NCBI RefSeq assembly: GCF_011009015.1
Contig: NZ_CP048878.1
Location: forward strand, 2,455,001 to 2,519,000
Direction of reading: 5' to 3'
From: Spartinivicinus ruber
GTDB lineage: Bacteria > Pseudomonadota > Gammaproteobacteria > Pseudomonadales > Zooshikellaceae
DNA length: 64,000 bases
The notes beneath the pieces are model-generated. The model was not told the origin of the DNA. It did no database searches and was given only the letters and a program-made list of their open reading frames with translations. This document shows positions 38,996-48,923 of the stretch, one piece after another; the first letter of the stretch is position 1; every line of letters starts with the position of its first letter. The position numbers were made by a program, and so were the translations under genes.

Positions 38996-41185
38996 ATGAG
39001 CAATGCGGTAATGACTAACCCTACACACTTTCAATTGACTGCTACTTGCCCAAAAGGCTTGGAACAGCTGTTGGCGGATGAATTGAGCCAGCTGGGTGGC
39101 AGTGAAATCAAGCAAACAGTAGCTGCCGTCAATTTTTTAGGATCAATGGAAACGGCCTATCGGGCTTGTTTATGGTCTAGGTTGGCCAATCGCATATTGC
39201 TTCAGTTAGCTGAATTACCTGTAAGCTCTAAAGAAGCGTTGTATCGACAAATACAAACGATCGACTGGGCTGACCATATTGATGTTGATAGCGACTTTTT
39301 AATTGATTTTGTTGGTACTTCCCCTGCTATCCGCAATAGTCGTTTTGGCGCGCTAACGGTAAAGGATGCTATTGTTGATCAGTTTCGGAATAAATATGGT
39401 AAGCGCCCGAATATTGCTAAAGAGCACCCGGCGGTTCGCGTATCAGTGCGGTTAAAGCATGATAAGGTGACGGTAGCGATTGATTTAGCTGGAGTTAGCT
39501 TACACGAGCGTGGCTATCGGCGTGAAGCAGGTGCTGCACCACTAAAAGAAAACCTGGCGACTGCCATGCTGATTCGGGCGGGCTGGTCAGGTTTGAAAGC
39601 CCAGTCGGCCAGCTTGGTCGACCCAATGTGTGGGGCTGGTACTTTATTAATTGAAGCAGGGATGATGGCAGCTGATATTGCGCCTGGTCTACTAAGGCAT
39701 TATTTTGGTTTCCAAGGCTGGCTGGGCCATATTCCTGCTTTATGGAATAAGCTGGTAGCAGAGGCTAAGCAGCGTCGTGAACAGGGCATGAGTCAAACAA
39801 TGCCCGTCATCTGTGGTTTTGAGCCGGGTTATAAGGTGTTGACCAAGGCTCAAGCTAATATTGAACGGGCAGGGCTGGCGGGTATCGTTAAGCTTAAACA
39901 ACTGGACTTGGCCCAACTAACTCCCAAATCCTTGGAACATATACCAACAGGTTTAATGATAACCAATCCTCCTTATGGTGAACGGCTTGGTAATGAAGCC
40001 AGTTTGGTTTATCTCTATCAGCACTTGGGCGAAAAAATGCAGGAATGCTTTACTGGCTGGCAGGCTGCTTTCCTTACCAGTAGTGCTGATTTGGCCAGAC
40101 GAACCCGTTTGCGCTCCCATAAACACTATAAGTTGTATAATGGAGCGTTAGAGTGTGCTCTTTACTTATTTGCAATTCCAGAAGATACAACACCTTCGGC
40201 TAAATCTGTACAGGGAGAACTACCGCCACAGGCAGCAACTGTCCGGCTATCGAAGGGGGCAGAGATGTTTGCTAATCGGTTGAAGAAAAATCTAAAGCAA
40301 TTAAAAAAGTGGCGTAAACAGCAAAATATTCATTGTTATCGATTATATGATGCAGATATGCCTGAATATGCTGTCGCAATCGACTGTTATAATGATTGGG
40401 TGCATGTTCAGGAATACGCACCACCTAAATCTATTGATCCTGTAAAAGCATCTGCCCGGTTAAACGACGTAATTAGTGCAATACCTGTGGTATTAGGTAT
40501 TCCTGAGAAACAGGTTATTGTTAAGCGACGAGAACAACAACAAGGTAAAAAGCAGTATCAAAAACACAACAACCGAGGTGAGTTTATTCAAATTGATGAA
40601 TATGGTTGTCAGCTGTTGGTGAACTTACAAGATTACCTGGATACTGGATTATTTTTAGATCATCGCCCCATTCGCCATATTATTCAACAGCAAGCAAAAG
40701 GCAAGCGATTTTTAAACCTATTTTGTTATACCGCATCCGCATCCGTCCATGCAGCTAAAGGTGGTGCAGTGAAAACCACTAGTGTTGATTTGTCCAAAAC
40801 TTATTTAAATTGGGCAGATAAAAACTTTAGATTAAATGGTTTTTCCCAGCAGCGCCATCAACTCATTGAGGCGGATAGTCTTGAGTGGTTAAAAGAACAA
40901 AGCCAGCGGTATGATTTAATTTTTATTGACCCCCCCACATTTTCTAACTCAAAAAAGCTTAATAAAGACTTTGATATACAGCGTGATCATAGTGAGTTGA
41001 TTAGCCAAGCAATGAAGCTGTTAACTCGAGAAGGTGTGCTGTATTTTTCAAATAACTTCCGCAAGTTTAAGTTGGATGAAGCTTTACTAGAAAAATACCA
41101 GATCAAAGAAATTACGCCAGCAACCATAGATCCAGATTATCAGCGTAATGCTAAAATTCATCGGTGTTGGGAGATAAGATATTAA
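38996..41185 (+). CDS. rlmL: Bifunctional 23S rRNA methyltransferase RlmKL
   Basis: 729 aa, the size of the fused E. coli-type enzyme. The domains in order are THUMP (~45-160), the RlmL N2-guanine methyltransferase with DPMCGAGTLLIEAG and the motif NPPYGERLG (~165-390), and the RlmK N7 methyltransferase with FLNLFCYTASASVHAAKGGA and IFIDPPTFSNSK (~470-729). It makes m2G2445 and m7G2069 in 23S rRNA. A second ATG five codons in could also be the start. An IS lies 20 bp past its stop. Confidence 0.95.
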   Translation: MSNAVMTNPTHFQLTATCPKGLEQLLADELSQLGGSEIKQTVAAVNFLGSMETAYRACLWSRLANRILLQLAELPVSSKEALYRQIQTIDWADHIDVDSDFLIDFVGTSPAIRNSRFGALTVKDAIVDQFRNKYGKRPNIAKEHPAVRVSVRLKHDKVTVAIDLAGVSLHERGYRREAGAAPLKENLATAMLIRAGWSGLKAQSASLVDPMCGAGTLLIEAGMMAADIAPGLLRHYFGFQGWLGHIPALWNKLVAEAKQRREQGMSQTMPVICGFEPGYKVLTKAQANIERAGLAGIVKLKQLDLAQLTPKSLEHIPTGLMITNPPYGERLGNEASLVYLYQHLGEKMQECFTGWQAAFLTSSADLARRTRLRSHKHYKLYNGALECALYLFAIPEDTTPSAKSVQGELPPQAATVRLSKGAEMFANRLKKNLKQLKKWRKQQNIHCYRLYDADMPEYAVAIDCYNDWVHVQEYAPPKSIDPVKASARLNDVISAIPVVLGIPEKQVIVKRREQQQGKKQYQKHNNRGEFIQIDEYGCQLLVNLQDYLDTGLFLDHRPIRHIIQQQAKGKRFLNLFCYTASASVHAAKGGAVKTTSVDLSKTYLNWADKNFRLNGFSQQRHQLIEADSLEWLKEQSQRYDLIFIDPPTFSNSKKLNKDFDIQRDHSELISQAMKLLTREGVLYFSNNFRKFKLDEALLEKYQIKEITPATIDPDYQRNAKIHRCWEIRY

Positions 41186-41196
41186 ATTAAAAGTAT

Positions 41197-41205
41197 AAAT
41201 GCGAT
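41197..41205. repeat. IS target site duplication, left copy
   Basis: AAATGCGAT, identical to 42468-42476 and abutting the left inverted repeat. Confidence 0.9.
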
Positions 41206-42467
41206 CACTGCTGTCCCACATTTACAGCATCCTCATTTGCTTATGATCATCTGTATTATTCGGTGGTGAGGGTGTAAATAATGCTTTAAGCTCTCTACGC
41301 TCAAACAAAGTGAGTTGTATGAGTCGAGCTATTTGAGTGATCGATAGTGTTATTCCATGAGAAAATTTTAGATAAGCGACGAGCAAATAAGCACACATGG
41401 CTACCCATATCTGGGTTAACACGGCATTTTTAGAGGTACCGACAAACGATTTTATCTTTAGGTTTTGCTTTATCCACTTAAAAAATAGCTCTATTTTCCA
41501 GCGTTCTTTGTAAATAGCTGCAATGGTGCTGGCTGCAAGCTTACTATTATTAGTTAAAAAGTAATATTGGTTGCCAGTCTCTGGGCATTTAAAACCGATA
41601 CGACGTAAATGACCTTTATAAACAGCCCCTTGTTGGCTAGTCAACTGAATGTGCTGATCAGAAGTGACTGTACTGCTATTGTCGGTAGGGTGGCGCTTTA
41701 GTACACGGTATTTGGCTTGCTTTTTTAGTCGGGTTACAAAGAAGATTCCTTGCTCATTTAAAGTATTAAACCAGCGATAATCAGTGTAGCCACGGTCTAC
41801 AGCAAGAATACTCCCTTTGGGGAGATCAAGGCTGCGTGCTATCTGTATTTCATGGCATTTCCCTTCAGTAATACTCATAAATGCAGGCAAGTAGCCATTA
41901 TGATCAAACCCAACATGTAACTTGATAGCACCTTTACTTGTTCGAAAATCTGCCCAAGGAAACATGGATAAACACAAGTCGATCACTGAAGCATCAAGAG
42001 AATACAATGGATTTTTAAAACGAAACTTATGCCCTGGCCGATGATGATGACATTTATTTAATAGCTTATAAAACAAGGCTTCATAAAGCGTAGCGGGTTG
42101 ATGTTCATTGACACGAGCCAAACTACTTCTGGTGATATTTCCAATACCATGGTGATAGCGTTTATGCTGCTGAATCGATAGGTGATCAATGATGTCACGC
42201 AAACTATTGCGACCTGAGAGCTGACCAAATAATAGCGCAACAAACTGCCCCCACCGAGTCATTTTACGTAGCCGTTGACCCGTATGATGCTGATTGGCTA
42301 GTGATTCAAACTCATGTCTAGAAAGCAACTGAAGTATTTGGTGCAAGATTGTGTTACGATGAGCCAAGGCTTAAATCCTCTGGTTTTGCAGTGTTTGGTT
42401 GCACTCTCATTGTAACAACTTATGGGGACTTAAGCCTTTTTTGTTTCAATCTTATGGGACAGCAGTG
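41206..42467 (-). mobile_element. Complete IS4-family insertion sequence, 1262 bp
   Basis: The element is bounded by perfect 13-bp inverted repeats: CACTGCTGTCCCA at 41206-41218 and its complement at 42455-42467. The 9-bp sequence AAATGCGAT repeats directly outside both ends. It encodes one transposase on the minus strand. Identical target copies and an intact gene mark a recent insertion, and 9-13 bp duplications are usual for IS4. I cannot assign the named IS without a database search. Confidence 0.95.
41222..42367 (-). CDS. IS4-family transposase
   Basis: 381 aa DDE transposase. The catalytic triad is visible: Asp125 in YSLDASVID, Asp191 in ILAVDRGYTDY, and Glu293 in the YREK-type signature YKERWKIELFFKWIKQNLK. 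The start is TTG; MAHRNTILHQILQLLSRHEF is the common N-terminus of this transposase group. The frame is uninterrupted, so the protein is probably active. It occupies nearly all of the 1262-bp element. Confidence 0.95.
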   Translation of the reverse strand: MAHRNTILHQILQLLSRHEFESLANQHHTGQRLRKMTRWGQFVALLFGQLSGRNSLRDIIDHLSIQQHKRYHHGIGNITRSSLARVNEHQPATLYEALFYKLLNKCHHHRPGHKFRFKNPLYSLDASVIDLCLSMFPWADFRTSKGAIKLHVGFDHNGYLPAFMSITEGKCHEIQIARSLDLPKGSILAVDRGYTDYRWFNTLNEQGIFFVTRLKKQAKYRVLKRHPTDNSSTVTSDQHIQLTSQQGAVYKGHLRRIGFKCPETGNQYYFLTNNSKLAASTIAAIYKERWKIELFFKWIKQNLKIKSFVGTSKNAVLTQIWVAMCAYLLVAYLKFSHGITLSITQIARLIQLTLFERRELKALFTPSPPNNTDDHKQMRML

Positions 42468-42476
42468 AAATGCGAT
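42468..42476. repeat. IS target site duplication, right copy
   Basis: AAATGCGAT, directly abutting the right inverted repeat. Confidence 0.9.
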
Positions 42477-42905
42477 ATATGCACTTCTCGAATGATTTTT
42501 AGGATTTGTTGTCGTTGCCTAAGCACCAAGGGCAGTGTGAACGCAGTTTATGCTTGGTGGTATGGATACCACCAATTAGAACAATGCAGGAGTAATTGCT
42601 GAGGATCAGTTAACTCTCTGCGCTCCAATTAATTCTAAATACATAAACTCATGAGTATAAGCCTATATGTAATAGGCTGTGGAATGGATTTTTATTAAAA
42701 AACCAAGTCAAGGGCAGTTGTTTGTGTATATATGGTGCTGGCTTTGGTTGATGTATTTTAAAGTAATTATATTTTTTAATTGTGACAGAATTTTGCATTA
42801 ATAAATTAACTGTTTTTTGATAAAGCATGGTTGTGCGTTTTGCGAGCATTTTATTAGTAGGTTGCTAAACTAAAAGTTAGGGAAATATAAAAAGTGGGAC
42901 CTGCT
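42477..42905. other. Intergenic region between IS and ribA fusion
   Basis: About 430 bp. The first ~125 bp continue a frame that, joined across the IS, encodes a Cys-rich stretch (KCDICTSRMIFRICCRC) without an upstream ATG; it may be debris. A small hairpin, AGCCTAT/ATAGGCT, lies at 42660-42678. No FMN riboswitch consensus is visible before the ribA fusion. Confidence 0.5.
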
Positions 42906-43958
42906 ATGCCTGATGTTATTAAGTTTTATGAACCTAAAGATGATTATGGATTTTTATCTAACTTCTCATTACATCCTATAGTTATTGATGGCGTTGCCTG
43001 GCAATCAATAGAGCACTATTATCAAGCGAGTAAGTTTTTAGCCGCAGACATAATTGCTCGTATTCATCATGCTGAAACCCCACAAGATGCGTTTAAATTA
43101 AGCCGTGAATACAATAAACAAGTGCGACCAGATTGGGGGCAAATAAAAGAATCTGTAATGAAGCGTGGCCTGCGCTGTAAATTTAATCAGCATCATCAGT
43201 TAGGCCATTGGTTAGTGGCAACAGAAAAAATACTTTTAGTTGAACATTCTTATACTGATGCCTATTGGGGGGATGGTGGGGATGGCCATGGCTTAAACCG
43301 ATTGGGTGAGTTATTGATGGAGGTTCGTGAAGAGCTACAGAATAAACATCCTTATAAACTTATTCGTTATGTAGACTCTGCACAACTACCCACTCACTTA
43401 GGGGAGTTCACTATGCATGGTTTTGTGCAATTGGATAGTAATCAAGATCATGTTGTTTTGAGTTATGGTGAAATTGATACAACAAAGCCTGTATTAGTAC
43501 GCTTACACTCAGAATGTTTGACAGGTGATGCCTTGTTCAGTCTGCGCTGTGATTGTGGATTTCAATTACTCAAAGCATTAGAAATGATTGTTGCTAATGG
43601 AAGTGGGGTACTATTGTATTTGCGACAGGAAGGCAGAGGAATTGGACTATTAAATAAAATTCGTGCTTATCACCTGCAAGATCAAGGTGCAGACACGGTT
43701 GAGGCCAATGAGCAACTTGGATTTGCTGCTGATATGCGAGAGTATCATTTTTGTGAGGGAATGTTACATTATTTAGGGGTAGATAAAGTCCGACTAATGA
43801 CGAATAACCCTCGAAAAATGCAATCACTGTGTATTGCGGGTATTAACGTTGTTGAGCGAGAGCCGTTACAAGAGGGGCATAATCCTTATAACGATAATTA
43901 TTTAGCAACAAAGGCTAAAAGGCTTGGTCATCTATTTAAAGAACCAGTTTGTTCTTGA
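42906..43958 (+). CDS. ribA: NADAR (YbiA-like) - GTP cyclohydrolase II fusion
   Basis: 350 aa. Residues ~1-150 are a NADAR/YbiA domain: [31 protein letters not shown] and [20 protein letters not shown]. Residues ~160-350 are GTP cyclohydrolase II, with zinc ligands Cys204, Cys215 and Cys217, plus [12 protein letters not shown] and MTNNPRKM. RibA opens GTP for riboflavin. YbiA-type domains split reactive early riboflavin intermediates, so the fusion fits damage control. Other NADAR proteins remove ADP-ribose. The ATG at 42906 follows GGGA; a GTG four codons earlier is possible. Confidence 0.92.
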   Translation: MPDVIKFYEPKDDYGFLSNFSLHPIVIDGVAWQSIEHYYQASKFLAADIIARIHHAETPQDAFKLSREYNKQVRPDWGQIKESVMKRGLRCKFNQHHQLGHWLVATEKILLVEHSYTDAYWGDGGDGHGLNRLGELLMEVREELQNKHPYKLIRYVDSAQLPTHLGEFTMHGFVQLDSNQDHVVLSYGEIDTTKPVLVRLHSECLTGDALFSLRCDCGFQLLKALEMIVANGSGVLLYLRQEGRGIGLLNKIRAYHLQDQGADTVEANEQLGFAADMREYHFCEGMLHYLGVDKVRLMTNNPRKMQSLCIAGINVVEREPLQEGHNPYNDNYLATKAKRLGHLFKEPVCS

Positions 43959-44000
43959 TGGTTTTTATTTGTTTTTTTAGTGCTATTTAATGGAGGGAAT

Positions 44001-44708
44001 ATGTCACGATTATGGTCAAATGATCCACAAAAAAACTCATATCTCAATGGTGTCATTAGTCTATTGGAAAGAAGTCAAAGAGAACAGCAAGAAATATATG
44101 AAATAAATATACTAGGAAATAAATTTGATGTTTTTCCAAACGTATTTCCACCTTCCTATTTCCGTGATACTGAATTTTTTGTTTCTAATATGCCTGATGT
44201 AACTGGTTGTCATGTACTAGAGGTTGGATGTGGTACTGGAGTGACTGCGGTAATGTTTGCCTTAAATGGTGCTGATCAAGTAACAGCAGTCGATATAAAT
44301 GATGAGGCGATTAAAAATACGATTCACAATATTAAAAAACATCAAGTAGAAAAAAAAGTAAGTTGTTTTTATTCGGATGTATATTCTGAAGTTAATTCTG
44401 AAGAGAAGTTTGATGTTATCTATTGGAATATTCCTTTCGGAAAAGTTAATGCTGATCTATCTGTGCTTGAACGGTCTGTTTTCGATAAGGGATATGCAGC
44501 AGTTAAACGATTTTTTTGTGAAGGAAATAATTATTTGTCACCTAATGGAAAAATGCTTTATGGATTTTCCCCTATTATTGGCGATGAAGTAGCATTATCT
44601 GAAATCCTACAGCAGGCTAATATGAATAGTCATATTATCGCAGAGCTTAGTGTAGAGTTAAAAGAATACCCTATTATATTTCACTTATGTCAAGCAAGTG
44701 CTCTATAG
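44001..44708 (+). CDS. Class I SAM-dependent methyltransferase
   Basis: 235 aa. Motif I is VLEVGCGTGVTAVMFALNGA, motif II AVDINDEAI, and motif IV YWNIPFGKV (NIPF in place of NPPF/Y). The last resembles PrmA/PrmC/Trm-type enzymes that methylate an amide or exocyclic amine. The substrate is unknown. The ATG at 44001 has TGGAGGGA 3-10 bp upstream, which rules out the longer frame from 43980. It lies 42 bp after the ribA fusion and probably shares its transcript. The AT content is a little higher than in the core genes. Confidence 0.8.
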   Translation: MSRLWSNDPQKNSYLNGVISLLERSQREQQEIYEINILGNKFDVFPNVFPPSYFRDTEFFVSNMPDVTGCHVLEVGCGTGVTAVMFALNGADQVTAVDINDEAIKNTIHNIKKHQVEKKVSCFYSDVYSEVNSEEKFDVIYWNIPFGKVNADLSVLERSVFDKGYAAVKRFFCEGNNYLSPNGKMLYGFSPIIGDEVALSEILQQANMNSHIIAELSVELKEYPIIFHLCQASAL

Positions 44709-44766
44709 CCTTTCTTAAGCGTAGTTTATACTTGCTTTCTTTTAGGGCGCTAGTCAACTTGATATC

Positions 44767-45531
44767 CTATTTACTGTATTTGTTAACAATATTCTCAAGT
44801 TTACCTTCGTCTCTAAGGCTGGAAAGCTTATTGTTAATAAATTCTTGAATATTCTTGTCCATTTGTTTTGAGAATGCTAAATGGATACTGTAGTTGTCAG
44901 CTATATCCCCCACATCAAGCATTAGATACTCGTCAGTATTTCGCTGAACCTGTCTTAAATTGTATAGTATACGTGCTTTTAATTCAATAAAACCTGTAAA
45001 CTTTGCCATAGTAGGGCGATCAAGAATGTTAAAAGCAGCACTATGGCCTTTGACTCTAATTTCTTTTATTTTTCCTTGCTTGACTAAGTCTTCTATACCT
45101 GGGTAGTCAAATCCATCCATTAATATTACTGTCTTACCAAATAAGTCTGATGATTTTTCATATTTGAAACCAGGTTTTTTTATTAACATAACATTCTCTA
45201 CATTATAAACCGGTAACGTAGATAAATTTTCGTTTTGTATTCCTGGCCATGCAGGTGAACCGAAAGTTACCCAGTTTTTATATTTTTTTTGTTCCATTAT
45301 GGAGATCATTCGTTTGAACGGATATGTATGAGTAGTAAGCTGATAGTCACTATTTTTAAAAACTTCTTTTACTATATCTGTCACAATACCAGAATGTTCT
45401 TTATCACTTTCCTCTATTTGGAAAGGTTGAGCCTGTTTTTCAATCACTACATAGTTAACTTCTTCCGCCCAAGCATGAGCAATAAATATAAAAGGTAATA
45501 TGGCAGAAAGAAAAAGTATTTTTGTTTTCAT
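44767..45531 (-). CDS. Periplasmic solute-binding protein (SBP_bac_3-like)
   Basis: 254 aa. The signal peptide MKTKILFLSAILPFIFIAHA is followed by WAEE. The mature part fits an amino-acid-type binding protein: FQIEESDKEHSGIVTDIVKE near the start, SDLFGKTVILMDGFDYPGIE, and LAFSKQMDKNIQEFINNKL near the end. No permease or ATPase gene is nearby. It is divergent from a hybrid kinase, so it could serve as a sensor partner rather than a transporter part; that is inference. The AT-rich sequence suggests an accessory gene. Confidence 0.8.
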   Translation of the reverse strand: MKTKILFLSAILPFIFIAHAWAEEVNYVVIEKQAQPFQIEESDKEHSGIVTDIVKEVFKNSDYQLTTHTYPFKRMISIMEQKKYKNWVTFGSPAWPGIQNENLSTLPVYNVENVMLIKKPGFKYEKSSDLFGKTVILMDGFDYPGIEDLVKQGKIKEIRVKGHSAAFNILDRPTMAKFTGFIELKARILYNLRQVQRNTDEYLMLDVGDIADNYSIHLAFSKQMDKNIQEFINNKLSSLRDEGKLENIVNKYSK

Positions 45532-45755
45532 TTTTTTTCTCTTGTCGTATAGCCAGTTTTATTGCTAAGCGTAGCACAATAGCTACTGATATTATAAGTT
45601 TGGTGGTGCTTATTTGTGCGAAATTATCTGCTTGTCAGATGACTTATTGATTCAGATACAACTACACTAGTAAATGAAGTGCGTGTGATAGCACAGGCGT
45701 ATTTATAAGATTGTTGCCAATACAATAAGTAGAAGCTAAGGAACCCCCTATATCA

Positions 45756-48086
45756 ATGGAATCAGGGATTTTGAAATTTAAACAAGGTTTGGGTCGTCAG
45801 CTGATCTTTTGGATTTTGTTGGCGAGCTCAGTGTTAACCTTGATTATCACAAGTTTAACCCTTTATGTTGATTACCGTAATGATGTTTCTGCTATTAATG
45901 AAAGAATTATTCAGATTGAGAACAGCTTGTTGCCCGCGATTACAGCGAGTTTATGGGTAGAGGATGTCGCGCAGGCGACAGTTCAAGCCGAGGGCATAAA
46001 GCGATTACCTGATGTTAAATATGTTGCCGTTATTCAATCAGGAGAACCCAGAATCGTCTTTGGAGATCCAGCAACTAATTATCCCATGACGAAACAATGG
46101 CCGTTACTTTATGACTATGAGGGTGAAATATTATCATTAGGTCAATTAAAAGTGGTTGTTAGTTTAGAGGCTGTTTATCGACGGTTGTTTGATAAGGTTC
46201 TTATCGTATTATCAAGCCAAGCTGTTAAAACCTTCATTATATCTGCATTTATCTTATTGATTGTTTATTTGTTAGTTGGTCGTCATTTAAGGCATATGGC
46301 TGACCAAATGGCAAGAGCGGAATTAAAAAACTTGGGGGGCGAGGTTTTAAAACTACAGCGGCATAAAAAGATAGATGATGAGTTAAATTACCTGGTAAGT
46401 TCTTATAACAAGATGAACAAGCATTTGCATCAGTCTTACCAGGAAACATTACAAGCTAAAAATGAAGCAGAATTGGCGAATCGGCGCAAGAGTGAGTTTG
46501 TAGCCAATATGAGTCATGAGATTAGAACGCCAATGAATGGCATTATTGGTATGACTTCTTTATTACAAGGTACCAAGCTTGATATTGAGCAAAAAGATTA
46601 TATTAGTACTATATATTCTTCATCTCACGCATTATTAAACATCATTAATGATATTTTGGACTTTTCGAAAATAGAAGCAGGCAAGCTTAATATTGAACAA
46701 ATTGAATTTAGCTTGACTGATTTAATGGAGGATATTATTGATTTATTGCATGGTAAGGCCTTAGAGAAGGGGCTAGAGCTGTTTTGTTATATTGACGATA
46801 ATGTACCTAAACGATTAATCAATGACCCTGGGCGAGTTCGCCAAGTGGTCACTAATTTGATTAATAATGCCATTAAATTTACCCATCATGGCAATGTGAT
46901 GTTAGATATTCGCAAAACCAGAGAAGGGGATGGTAAAACCTGGATTAAAATTTCGGTACAAGATACAGGAATCGGTATCAGTAAAGAAAAACAATCACTG
47001 ATTTTTGAGAAGTTCTGTCAAGCGGATAATTCAACGACTCGTTTGTATGGCGGTACAGGGTTAGGGTTATCAATATCTAATAATTTAGTCAAATTGATGG
47101 GCGGAGAGTTGAAAGTTGATAGCGAGTTAAATAAAGGCAGTTGTTTCTACTTTGAAATTCCATTTATAGTACAGCCTTATAGTCAAATGCCAGTATTATT
47201 AGCGCCAGAGAAATCACTAAAAGGCTCTCGTGTGATGGTTGTTGATGATCATGACTTTAACCTTAAAGTTTCTGAACAACAACTTAATAGCTGGGGAATG
47301 CGGGTATTTTGTATTAATCAGTCAGTTGATGTATTACCTACTTTGTTAGCTGCCCAGGCGGATAAAGACCCATTTGAGTTGGTGATTGTTGATAAAATAC
47401 TACCTTTTATGAACGGCTTTGATATTGCTCGTTCTATTCAACAAAATCCAGAATTGAATAAGATGAAGCTGGTGATGACTACGGCTGAGCCTGACCCCCA
47501 CGATATGGAGTTTTGTAAAAAAGTAGGTATTAATGCGTTTATTACCCGGCCTTGCCGTAAGCAAAACTTAAAAAGCATATTGCAAGCGGTATTGGCAAAT
47601 AATATCAGTGATGATGTATTAACAAAATACTCGATTCGCGACCAACATAAAACTGAGTCCCATGACCAGCAGTCCACTCATATCGATTTGCGTGTGTTAT
47701 TAGTAGAAGATAATCCTGTTAATCAAAAAGTGGCTAAAACCATGTTGAGTAAACTAGGCTGTCAGGTGGTATGGGTGGAAAATGGTAAGGCTGCTGTGGA
47801 AGCATGGCAGCATGATAAGTTTGATATTATTTTAATGGACTGTCAGATGCCAATAATGGATGGCTTTAAAGCAACGGAAATCATTCGTCAGTTGGAAAAT
47901 GACTCAGCAGAAGAAAGGCCTACCCCAATTATTGCGTTAACCGCTAATGCGGTTAACGATGAACAACAACGCTGTTTAGCGGCGGGGATGGATGAATTTA
48001 TTAGCAAGCCTGTCACTATTAAGCAATTGACTGCTGTATTGCAAAGATACAAAACAAAGACTGCTCAGTTGACCGAAATTAACTAG
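45756..48086 (+). CDS. Hybrid sensor histidine kinase with two receiver domains
   Basis: 776 aa. TM1 (~15-38), a periplasmic loop (~39-155), TM2 (~156-182) and a coiled linker come first. The HisKA domain has His254 in [16 protein letters not shown], and the ATPase has [19 protein letters not shown] and GGTGLGLSI. Receiver 1 has Asp546 (VIVDKILPF), but its usual Lys-Pro reads Arg-Pro (FITRPCRK). Receiver 2 is canonical, with Asp695 (ILMDCQMP) and ISKPVT. No HPt domain follows, so phosphotransfer needs an outside HPt protein. The layout resembles BarA without its tail. Confidence 0.92.
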   Translation: MESGILKFKQGLGRQLIFWILLASSVLTLIITSLTLYVDYRNDVSAINERIIQIENSLLPAITASLWVEDVAQATVQAEGIKRLPDVKYVAVIQSGEPRIVFGDPATNYPMTKQWPLLYDYEGEILSLGQLKVVVSLEAVYRRLFDKVLIVLSSQAVKTFIISAFILLIVYLLVGRHLRHMADQMARAELKNLGGEVLKLQRHKKIDDELNYLVSSYNKMNKHLHQSYQETLQAKNEAELANRRKSEFVANMSHEIRTPMNGIIGMTSLLQGTKLDIEQKDYISTIYSSSHALLNIINDILDFSKIEAGKLNIEQIEFSLTDLMEDIIDLLHGKALEKGLELFCYIDDNVPKRLINDPGRVRQVVTNLINNAIKFTHHGNVMLDIRKTREGDGKTWIKISVQDTGIGISKEKQSLIFEKFCQADNSTTRLYGGTGLGLSISNNLVKLMGGELKVDSELNKGSCFYFEIPFIVQPYSQMPVLLAPEKSLKGSRVMVVDDHDFNLKVSEQQLNSWGMRVFCINQSVDVLPTLLAAQADKDPFELVIVDKILPFMNGFDIARSIQQNPELNKMKLVMTTAEPDPHDMEFCKKVGINAFITRPCRKQNLKSILQAVLANNISDDVLTKYSIRDQHKTESHDQQSTHIDLRVLLVEDNPVNQKVAKTMLSKLGCQVVWVENGKAAVEAWQHDKFDIILMDCQMPIMDGFKATEIIRQLENDSAEERPTPIIALTANAVNDEQQRCLAAGMDEFISKPVTIKQLTAVLQRYKTKTAQLTEIN

Positions 48087-48107
48087 TAATGCATGCACCA
48101 CTAACTA

Positions 48108-48923
48108 TTACAAAGTGTCTATTTTAATAGCGTACTGCGACTGCTGGTTAGCTGTAGAATAGTGGCGGCTAAGTAATTCTTTATTACTCTCCTGACTGTT
48201 GTTGCTGATACCTCCGAAATTAACCCATTGACCGAGTGGTGCACTAAAGGTGGTATTGGTTTCTTGAATATCAATGGTTCGTTGTTGTTGTGGGTTGACG
48301 CGGTTATTGTGACTGTTTAGTTGAATATGGGCTTGATTACCGCTTACCCGTACGGTCACATAAAACCCTGCGGTAACATTTTTATAATAAGTACTGCTTT
48401 GGTGATAGTTTCCGTAACTGGAGTGTTCTTTAACAGGGATTTGTTGTCCTACCTGAATAAACGCAGGTTGTCCTTCCAGTGCTCTAACCTGTTTTACCCC
48501 ATTATTTTGATTAGCCTGCGTACCATGACGAATAATAACCCGATTTTTTTTAGGTACCGGGTGGGTGTTGCTGATGGTGGTATCGCCAATTTTAATCCGT
48601 GCCTGTGTATCAAAACCCCGGTCGGTGCTCGTTTGACGACTGTTGTCGCGTACACTGATCAGTAGTTGTTTGGCTGGTTTGTCTAGTTGACTTAGTAACT
48701 GGGTAAGCTCTTGATAGTTGGTGGCTGTGGTTTTGATAATTAATACATTATTGAAGGTAGTGACTGTGCCATTATTCGACACAAGCGGTTTAAGTACTTC
48801 AACTAGGTTTTCAGCAGGTTGGAAACGGGGTTCAAGTGTATAGGTATTTAATGCTTCTCCCCAAGCGAGTTGACAAAATGTCATTATCCCAAGTAGTTGG
48901 GATAATCGTGTTGTTACAGTCAT
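48108..48923 (-). CDS. Secretin N-domain-like (NolW-type) exported protein
   Basis: 271 aa from the ATG at 48923, whose ATGA overlap with the upstream GNAT stop decides the start. The signal peptide is ~25 residues. TYTLEPRFQPAENLVEVLKP and VLIIKTTATNYQELTQLLSQ form the N-domain found before secretin pores, and LDKPAKQLLISVRDN is the typical linker. The rest (GQQIPVKE, FYVTVRVSGNQAHIQLN) resembles the start of a secretin domain, but the pore is too short to be complete. A gene of this type lies next to the roxA/purB block in Pseudomonas. Function unknown. Confidence 0.75.
   Translation of the reverse strand: MTVTTRLSQLLGIMTFCQLAWGEALNTYTLEPRFQPAENLVEVLKPLVSNNGTVTTFNNVLIIKTTATNYQELTQLLSQLDKPAKQLLISVRDNSRQTSTDRGFDTQARIKIGDTTISNTHPVPKKNRVIIRHGTQANQNNGVKQVRALEGQPAFIQVGQQIPVKEHSSYGNYHQSSTYYKNVTAGFYVTVRVSGNQAHIQLNSHNNRVNPQQQRTIDIQETNTTFSAPLGQWVNFGGISNNSQESNKELLSRHYSTANQQSQYAIKIDTL

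Noticed and set aside
42649-42849. Minus-strand 66-codon frame in the gap before the ribA fusion
   Set aside because: AT-rich, with no ribosome binding site and no protein-like pattern; probably chance.
42477-42905. FMN riboswitch before ribA
   Set aside because: No conserved RFN core or its stem arrangement was seen.
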